From Pisaster brevispinus (lineage: Eukaryota > Echinodermata > Asteroidea > Forcipulatida > Asteriidae): a stretch of 64,000 nt of DNA. Positions 58,601 to 64,000 of the stretch are shown here, piece by piece. The stretch is from positions 19,784,592 to 19,848,591 of the forward strand of contig JAMKCF010000007.1 of NCBI GenBank assembly GCA_023634235.1. The letters run 5' to 3'. Numbering within the stretch: the stretch's first letter is position 1; each line of letters opens with the position of its first letter. The notes under the pieces are model-generated. The model saw nothing but the letters and a program-made list of their open reading frames with translations, did no database searches and was not told the DNA's origin. The position numbers and the translations under genes are program-made.

Positions 58601-61600
58601 ACGCTGAACTAACAAGAAATTAACTTTGCATCTCAATTTGAAATGTTAAATGTTGACAAAACCTTATCAGTTGTACAATTTGGAAAGGCCCCTGAGAATA
58701 CAGCGATATGAGGCTGCATTTGGAACCATGGCTTGGGCTCCATCAGTTATTTAGAAAATGTGCCAAGTATAACAAAACTGTGCTTAACAAAAAAAAGGTT
58801 ACCAGCCAAACTGTCATGTCAGATGTACAATTTGTGACTGGTATCCTGCTCATTTCTGTTTAGCAGAAATTGTTATGCAATGTTTTCTGCTTAACGCAGC
58901 TCTATGAGATTGGGTCCAGTTTGACAGAGCCCGAGCTTAAACCCAAGCCCCAGCCGTGGTTTCGACAAAGGGCCATAGACTGTTACCAGACTACTAGCAT
59001 ACTGGCCACATTCCCCGATTATACAAACAATAATTAAATATGATGCAACACAGGTACCAGACTACTTTCCCTTCCTGCCTCGATGTGGTTTAATTGACAT
59101 CAATAAAAGAAAACAAAGGATGCTACGATGTGATGAATGTACATCAGCTTACCTCATAGTGTCACCGTGTGATTGGCTGTCTTGATAAATGGAGCTAACT
59201 TCATCCACTCCAACCTCGAGATAATCTCGGGTGGATTCCAGGAGATTACTGGCCATAATGCTGATTAACAAAATAATAGCAGAAAAGATTACTAAAATCC
59301 AGTATGCACGACAATGGTCTACCTTTGAATCAAGGGATATAACAGGCCTTGAACTTCGCTCTTGAAGGGGCACTGCAACTTTCCTATGGTAAGGGGCACT
59401 CTATGAGGAAAATTTGAATTTGTATTGGAACTTTGCAAAGGGCACAACCACAAAAGCACAGGGCACCACGGCAATTGCTGTGGGTGCCGTGGGTTATTTC
59501 GAGGCCTGATATTATGAACATGAATTCCAGAACCTTCTGTCCTTCTTTATATGGGTGAAACAAAGCGTATTAAGGTAGGTGCATTCATGTGCACGCTACA
59601 CAATGGGACGTCTAGCAGAACATTCACATCAGTGGTCTGACTGACAGTAAAAAGTGCGCTGCAAATTTTTTTCGAGTGCAAAAAACCCATCTGTTGTAGG
59701 CCAGTGCAGGAATATTTGGCATGTATACATGTCATCCAACATGAAGAGGTTAAGAAAGTTTCTTATAATAATTAAGGTCCTCAAGGAAAGAATGAATATT
59801 AGATGCTGAGGAATATTTAATTTAACAAACCAGAATCGTTTGCCTGCTTGAGCTTCTCCACCTCTGACATGGGGGCAGATTTCCTTAGTGAAGTCCCACT
59901 CCTCTTCCAAGATGTTCTTAAGGCTCATTGAAGCCCGAGGGAGTCTCTGCAGCATCAGGATCCAGCTATGTAGATACTCAAAGTAAGACTGCAAGAGAGC
60001 AAAAGGGGTTGACGTAGGTGTGAGAGAAGGAAACACAATGTCTGGTAGTGCTATTTTTTATTATTGTACACATTTCTGGCAATGAAACCAAGGATGCCTC
60101 ATAATGGAACTTAATCACTGTAGCTCGCAAGCCTGAGGAAACCTGTAAACAAGGGTGCTTGCTATGTGAACCAGAAACACCAGGATCAACCCCTACTCTT
60201 TTAAGTGTTCTGGGCTCTTTTACAAGCACTACAAATCCTAGTACTCGGGACCTACAGCTTAATGTCCCATCTGAAAGACAAAGCAGTTATGGTGATGAGT
60301 GTTTTGGGTTCGTATATATGCACTACAAATCCTAGTAAACGAGACCTGTGGCTTAATGTTCCATCAGAAAAATGAAGCAGTTATGTTAAAGTATCTTGCT
60401 CAAGGACACAAGTGTCATGACCAGGACTTAAACCCACACCCTGCTATCAGAAACACCACTTTGCTTACGTTAAGCAACGAAGTATACATTATATTATTGG
60501 CGATTCCGTAAGCAGAAAAAGTCTGCTTACAGACTATTTAAAATTGAGCAGTATGTACTTACCCTCAGCATATCTTGTAGATCATTCTCAAATTCTTCAA
60601 TGTCACTCTCAGCATGCTCTTGGGCCTTTGGGTCGTCTGGCATGACAGCAGTCGTCATACTCTGATAATACTGTTTCATGTGAACTGATGAACGGATCAC
60701 TTCCTTGCACTCAAATATCAACTGCATAGAAAATACCAACTTGGTTATAAATTCTTGCCTATATACCAAAGTTAACTTGGACTGGATTTTAATAATAATA
60801 CAAATAATAATAACACCAAAAAGACTTATATAGCACACGTATCTAACAATAAGGTAGTCAAGGCACTTGAATAAAGAGAAATATTTAAGACAGGATTTTG
60901 AGATTTTTGAATCATGAGACCAATTTATGTAGCACTTTATAAGGGTTTGCAAGGTGCTGACTTTACAAGTTTTATTTATAAAACAAAAATTATTTGGGAA
61001 ATATTGTTTTACTTGTCTACCCCTTTTCATCCAAAATGACAAATCAACCGTACGATTCAAGAAGATGATTCAAACATAACTCTTTCAACATTAATCAATT
61101 ATTGTAGTCGATGTGACTAATCAATTAATTAGTTCATTTTCTTCACTTGTTGTTTACCATAAGCGTTGTGATTACTGTATTATTATTATTTGTGTATATT
61201 CAGTTTGCGGTAACACCATGTGTACAGTATATATCTACTTTGCTGTGTAGATTTGTTCTTTGACAACCCGTTTTGCTTTTTATTCTACTGCCATAGAGTA
61301 GATTTTGAAATTTGGGAGACTACTACTTAGTTCTGAAAAGAGCTGTCCTGCTTATTACTACTACCTGGGCGAGAGGTAGAAAAATGGTCGAGACTACTAC
61401 TTTTGCTTAGTGGATCGAGGGGACTTCTGGTTATTAACTTCACTGCAACGGAGTGAGTTCTTAATTGACTAGCCTGTTCTAGTCATCGCCAGGAGACTGA
61501 AGAGTGTTTGAGATGCTGGTCTCTTTGTAGGGATTCAGAGGTTTCAGTGTAGAGTCAGTTGTGATTGGTTCTTCTGAAAGGAGAACTGTGGTTGGAGGGC

Positions 61601-62584
61601 TCAAGAGTTGTTGTGTGGAATTATTGTGTTATAATTACCTGTCGGATACTATGAGAAGAGGGATCCACGGCGGGCTTATTCTCAAGTCGGAAACGTAAAC
61701 ATTCATGCATGACGTCCAATGGGATCCGTAACAAAAACAAGAACGCTGGACTGTAAAAAAACCAAAAAAAACAAACAAAATCTCTGATGTCTAGCATTTT
61801 AACACAACACATAGATTGTGCCTGTACTTTTGATTTATCAACGACTCAACTGAAACCAACTTCTGAAACTTGCATATTAATTAAGGAAACTTGATTTGCA
61901 AAACAGAGTAGTTTCAATACACGTTAATCCCACTGTGAGGCTGTCTTTGTTTTCATTCCATTCAAACCATGTCCAAACCAATTTCATCTGGCCGTGTTCG
62001 AGTTAATGGTTGCAGCTACTGTTGATCGTCATGTGAAGAAGCATTGAAGCATAGGATGCCTACAGCAACACCCTTAGCAACGGCCGTAGCAGTACCGCAG
62101 CGGCCAATTCAGACACGCTGCCAAAATAGATGAGAAAAATAGTCTGGTTCCTTTCTAACAAATGTAAATAGGAGCTATCATACCATCGGGTATGCGTACT
62201 GCACTGTCCAGTAACCTTATTCTGGTAAGCACAATTCTGTTGTGCTTAGCTACTTATTGTGCTTAAAAGCAGCTCTACAAATTGAGCCAAAGGTATAACT
62301 TCATATCAAAGAAATTAATTAGAACAGAAAAATCCTACTTAGCAGAAATAGGTTACCAGCCAAAATACCATGTAATATTAACTGTTTGTGACTGGTTCCC
62401 TGCAAACATTTTGCTTTTGAGTAGAAACTTACGTAAAGGATGGCAGACCCATCGTTTGGAATTCACTACTCCATGCTCCATGAAGGGACAAGACATCATT
62501 CTGCTGCTGCTCAAGCTGATCTGCTTCTTCAACTATGGAGCCAGTAAATGGCAACGGTCGTCCTGATGCGATATCATAATCCAC
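43632..62584 (-). CDS. MAP3K4: MAP3K4 (MEKK4), C-terminal 1013 codons in 22 exons; 5' end off the window
   Basis: Exons 5' to 3': 62433-62584, 61639-61750, 60563-60721, 59831-59988, 59153-59260, 58291-58390, 57203-57286, 55872-56150, 54981-55130, 54179-54340, 53509-53642, 52940-53021, 51799-51874, 50835-51020, 49061-49357, 48354-48427, 47608-47724, 46638-46797, 45668-45787, 44751-44863, 43811-43990 and 43632-43670 (TAG). All borders are AG/GT and the sum, 3042 nt, is in frame. The product is a MAP kinase kinase kinase that in vertebrates is relieved from autoinhibition by GADD45 proteins and activates the p38 and JNK cascades through MKK3/6 and MKK4/7. Family-specific stretches include [58 protein letters not shown] and YHKEVTRL, followed by a Ser/Pro-rich linker (exons 49061-51874) and the kinase domain. 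I see no alanine tract like that of the human linker. Introns are loaded with SINEs, MITEs and tandem repeats. Confidence 0.97.
44362..44720 (+). mobile_element. full-length tRNA-derived SINE, body type D
   Basis: The head GGCCGAGTGGTTAAGAGC ... GAGTTCAAGTCCCGG is well preserved and is followed by CTTGTGTCCTTAAGCAAG. The body has TTAAGCTGTAGGTCCCGTG and CAGGTTTCCTCAGGC, ending at CAGAAATATATAATAATAAT. It lies antisense in a MAP3K4 intron; its tail is about 24 bases from the donor of exon 44751-44863. Confidence 0.88.
45012..45495 (+). repeat. seven tandem copies of a 68 bp repeat in a MAP3K4 intron
   Basis: Units begin with GAGTAGGATTTGAAACTTTG at 45016, 45084, 45152, 45220, 45288, 45356 and 45424 (exact 68 bp period, few mismatches). 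Each contains GGTTTGCAGTAACACCATGT. A version of that last word occurs at 61203-61221 in another element, suggesting the array is the tandem core of one transposon family. Confidence 0.95.
47318..47596 (+). mobile_element. SINE body type A, 5' truncated, beside a splice donor
   Basis: It contains ACCATTATTGG, GACGTTAAGCCGGAAGTCCC, GAAGCCGTTTGCCCC and TGGCTGCAGACTGTGCC, ending CGCGCTATATAAGAGC and ATTATTC. It is antisense to MAP3K4 and its tail stops about 5 bases from the donor (47601-47607) of exon 47608-47724. Confidence 0.8.
47796..48156 (-). mobile_element. full-length tRNA-derived SINE, body type C
   Basis: Read on minus, it has a GGCGTGTCGTGGCCGAGCGG head, a GGTTCGAATCCCGGTAATG B box, CTTGTGTCCTTGAGCAAGGC, then the body seen at 14890 (CATCCTTACGGACTGTGAAG, CAGCCCCAGGAGTAGG) to GGGCGATATCTCAT and an A-rich tail. 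Best full copy of this type. Confidence 0.9.
48620..49015 (-). mobile_element. two tandem copies of another tRNA-like SINE family
   Basis: A ~165 bp unit is repeated: about 48650-48815 and 48820-49015. Each has CTCAGTGCTTT, CAAGCACCTTGAG(C/T)GGGATT and, on the minus strand, a B-box-like sequence (GGTTCGAATCCCACTC at about 48966-48981). A related fragment lies at about 55325-55395. All are in MAP3K4 introns; dispersed repeat G (48485-48615) precedes them. Confidence 0.65.
50355..50722. repeat. six copies of a 60 bp repeat in a MAP3K4 intron
   Basis: The exact 60 bp unit carries GAATGATTAGCAGCTTCATT and TGGTGCTGCTTACTCCAAAG. Because 60 is divisible by 3, both strands are open; the minus strand repeats [20 protein letters not shown]. 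It lies between exons 50835-51020 and 49061-49357. I found no convincing splice sites around it, so it is treated as non-coding. Confidence 0.93.
51381..51534. mobile_element. MITE M, short copy
   Basis: CAGGGCCCAATTTCATAGAGC and AAATTGGCCCCTGG ends, with GGTTACCAGCTAAAGTACC inside. It lies in the MAP3K4 intron between exons 51799-51874 and 50835-51020. Confidence 0.83.
53100..53365. mobile_element. palindromic element with divergent tRNA-like ends (copy 2)
   Basis: On the minus strand the left arm reads CCAACATAGG, TTAGCTCAGTTGG and GGTTCAAATCCTGC, then CAATTTTCTTTGTTC. The right arm on plus reads GGGCTACTTTGCTCAG, GTTCGAATCCCGCTCTAG and TTATTCTTTGTTC. The central spacer is shorter than in copy 1 (40495). 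The same ...TGTGGTTTAT... sequence follows the right arm in both copies (about 40930 and 53388). Confidence 0.78.
54525..54900. repeat. dispersed repeats F (54525-54660) and E (54765-54900) in a MAP3K4 intron
   Basis: Repeat F has AGGGGCACCAAGGCC and CTCCAGGC phrases shared, in inverse orientation, with 8905-9090 and with 59345-59515. Repeat E shares GGGAGGAAAA and AATCAGGTAGGGACTGAA with 15603-15735. They fill the intron between exons 54981-55130 and 54179-54340. Confidence 0.65.
56426..56740 (+). mobile_element. SINE body type A with the best-preserved tRNA-Leu(CAA)-like head
   Basis: The head GTGTCATGGTTGAGTGGTC... has the GGACTCAAGCTCTGG anticodon region (CAA), a long variable arm and GGGTTCGAGTCCC, and closes with CTTGACAC, which pairs with the 5' GTGTCA. 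It continues through CTTATGCAAGACCCTTAACC into body A, with GGCTGCAGACTGCGCTGC near the end. It is antisense in a MAP3K4 intron. Confidence 0.85.
56750..57045 (+). mobile_element. single right arm of the divergent tRNA-like element, with SINE tail
   Basis: It runs CTTCTGACTGGCACCCC, AATAGGGAGACCGCCAACAT, GGCTGGATAGCTCAGTTGG, GATTCAAGTCC and TTTTTCTTTGTTCAAACC, then GCGCTATTTAAGAACTG. Only the plus-oriented arm is present, showing the arms can exist singly. It follows the SINE at 56426 by about 10 bases. Confidence 0.75.
58725..58975. mobile_element. MITE N interrupted by MITE M
   Basis: The outer ends GGAACCATGGCTTGGGCTCC (about 58729) and CCCAGCCGTGGTTTCG (about 58950) belong to family N. 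Between them 58772-58920 carries the half-element GTGCTTAAC...GGTTACCAGCC...GACTGGTAT...CAGCTCTATGAGATTGGG of family M. M therefore inserted after N. Confidence 0.75.
59345..59515 (+). repeat. dispersed repeat F copy
   Basis: AGGGGCACTGCAAC, GGTAAGGGGCACTC and GAGGCCTGATATT phrases recur from 8905-9090 and 54525-54660. It lies about 85 bases upstream, in transcript orientation, of exon 59153-59260. Confidence 0.55.
60055..60475 (-). mobile_element. two adjacent SINE body D copies, head-truncated and tail-truncated
   Basis: 60055-60295 carries the body (AATGAAACCAAGGATGCCTC, GAAACCTGTAAACAAGG, CTACAGCTTAATGTCCC). 60296-60475 repeats CACTACAAATCCTAGTA and ACC-GTGGCTTAATGTTCC, then the shared TTGCTCAAGGACACAAGTG and a decayed head. 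A nested or tandem insertion is likely. Confidence 0.72.
61195..61625 (+). mobile_element. unclassified element sharing the GTAACACCATGT motif
   Basis: It contains GTTTGCGGTAACACCATGTG, GAGTAGATTTTGAAATTTGG, GGGAGACTACTACTTAG and TACCTGGGCGAGAGGTAG. The first two words echo the 68 bp repeat at 45012-45495. From memory, elements with such a conserved tail plus a tandem core resemble Helentron-related non-autonomous families; this is a guess. It ends about 15 bases from exon 61639-61750, on its donor side. Confidence 0.45.
62160..62423. mobile_element. decayed MITE M pieces next to a MAP3K4 splice donor
   Basis: The half at 62195-62290 (AACCTTATTCTGGTAAGCAC ... GCAGCTCTACAAATTGAGCC) and the half at 62335-62423 (AGGTTACCAGCC...GTGACTGGTTCC...TTTTGCTTTTGAGTAG) are parts of family M. 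The second half ends at the donor (62424-62432) of exon 62433-62584. A family N fragment precedes them at about 62030-62120. Confidence 0.6.
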
Positions 62585-64000
62585 CTAGGCATGTTAACAG
62601 AAATTGACAGTAAAAGATTTGGAATCAACTACAAAATTGTAACTCTATGTACAGATTCTCGCGTGACGTGGCTGAGAGGTTAAGAGCACCCGCCGGACAC
62701 AAGCTCTGAGGTTAAGAAACAAATTTGTCCCAATTTATTAACGCCCACAGCCACAAATGAGGCTTTGGACATGATGTGACGTCATTGGTAGAACAAGGAA
62801 TGTAACCAAAATGTCTTAATTTCATTGCTACAATACAGGCATGAACTTTTGTGGTAGCACAACATTTCTTAACATCTCATTCCAACAGTGATGTTACATG
62901 TAACACATCATGAGCCAGGCTTGTTTTTCTGGGCATTCCCAAAGAGCATTATTTTGAATCAAACAAATTGGGAAATATATATATAAAGGGAGTCACAACA
63001 AATATATTTTCAGTTGATATATTATTTATCAATGACAACCTTTGCCACGGCATTATGGTCAAGGCAATATAGAACACAACTGTAGATCCTGCTGTACAAT
63101 AGCAACATCAACAAAACCAGAGGAAGAATGGGGACTAAAGGCCAAACAACAAATAATTTGTGATTAACCTTTCCAGCTCAATATGATGTAGACTGTGAAT
63201 GGCCTTATAAGTCTTTGTTTAAAATTATTGTCTGTGGACCAAGGCAATGACTACATTGAGCAAAAGTACAACACCTCTGTTGACTACCCTCCAAGGTGAA
63301 GGCCTAAACAGTATTTCTATTGTGTAACTCCCCCTTCCATTCAGTGCTTGGTATGGGAAGTGGTGTAACCCCCCCCCCCCCAACCCTGTGTCTTCTTTGT
63401 GTGCTTGGAATCACAGGCACCCTTTACAGGATTTTAGTGGGGTACTTATGTATAAGAGGAAAATGGTGAAATTGGGAAGATTGTGGGGGGGGATAAACCT
63501 TTTGTCTCATATCAGGCAACATGGTATGTTTCCTTTGTGAAAAATACTGCTACATAAGGTCAATGTGTCGTTTGTATTGAAATGCAAGTTGGATGAAACT
63601 TTGTGTTAAGGCCATTATAATTACCAACAAATATGTAAACTAAAATGTTGTGTAAACTGGTATAGGATTAAGATTTAATACTTGTGTGCATATATGTCAT
63701 GTGTACAGTGTAATGCACAAATTGATCAGATGTGCTTTGCATTACCAGGAAATGGAAACAGATACTTGAATGTTAAAGGAAGTACATGTATACCTTAAAT
63801 GAAGGAACTACCTGCATTATGTACAAAACCAAGGCTGCATGTCCTAAGAACTGAAAGCAGGACTGGGAGTGTGTTTTTTTAAAGGGACAATGTATACACA
63901 CATGTATGGCTTACGCCCAACAAGGAGTACTTTTCATACATGGCCAGCAAGTGTACAATGTATATCTAGTGCAACAAAATAAGATGTGAACATTTCACAT
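62585..64000. other. MAP3K4 upstream intron, no exon seen
   Basis: A SINE head fragment (GTGGCTGAGAGGTTAAGAGC) lies at about 62667-62710. A 13-C run is at 63369-63381 and an 8-G run at 63485-63492. I found no further MAP3K4 exon on the minus strand; the next should lie beyond 64000. Confidence 0.55.

Overview
The window is animal nuclear DNA. Its genes have many short exons with GT-AG introns, and it is crowded with tRNA-derived SINEs, inverted-repeat elements and tandem repeats. Gene content and repeat style suggest a marine invertebrate deuterostome, most likely an echinoderm. That is an inference; no diagnostic marker in the window proves it.

Layout, left to right. (1) About 2.1-4.6 kb, minus strand: four internal exons of ADCK5, a UbiB-family atypical kinase. 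The 3' half lies off the left edge, and a possible short first exon sits at 7.5 kb. (2) 9.5-10.8 kb, minus strand: a frameshifted C2H2 zinc-finger pseudogene cut off at its 5' end by a ~740 bp inverted-repeat element. (3) 16.3-18.3 kb, plus strand: an intact gene for a 14-finger C2H2 protein whose tail carries seven IKKEP SUMO/synergy-control motifs built from a minisatellite. (4) 21.4-22.7 kb: a tandem array of tRNA-Gln-like sequences followed by 70 bp repeats. (5) 26.1-31.4 kb: a satellite of about 51 copies of a 105 bp monomer with higher-order structure. (6) 32.1-36.9 kb, plus strand: WARS2, mitochondrial tryptophanyl-tRNA synthetase, in six exons, with a broken duplicate of its promoter and first exon just upstream. 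(7) 43.6-62.6 kb, minus strand: 22 exons giving the C-terminal 1013 codons of MAP3K4 (MEKK4), including the complete kinase domain. Its 5' exons lie beyond the right edge.

WARS2 and MAP3K4 are convergent. The genes do not form a pathway. ADCK5 and WARS2 are predicted mitochondrial, MAP3K4 is a stress-MAPK kinase kinase, and the zinc-finger gene is a predicted transcriptional regulator. All exon joins described were checked by hand for splice dinucleotides and reading phase. The WARS2 and MAP3K4 models come out as whole numbers of codons.

The most notable non-genic structures are the both-strand-open 105 bp satellite with 1367 bp and 950 bp higher-order periods, palindromic elements with divergent tRNA-like ends, a modular SINE set in which one tRNA-Leu-like head is joined to at least four bodies, and several transposable-element edges lying within about 30 bp of 5' splice sites.
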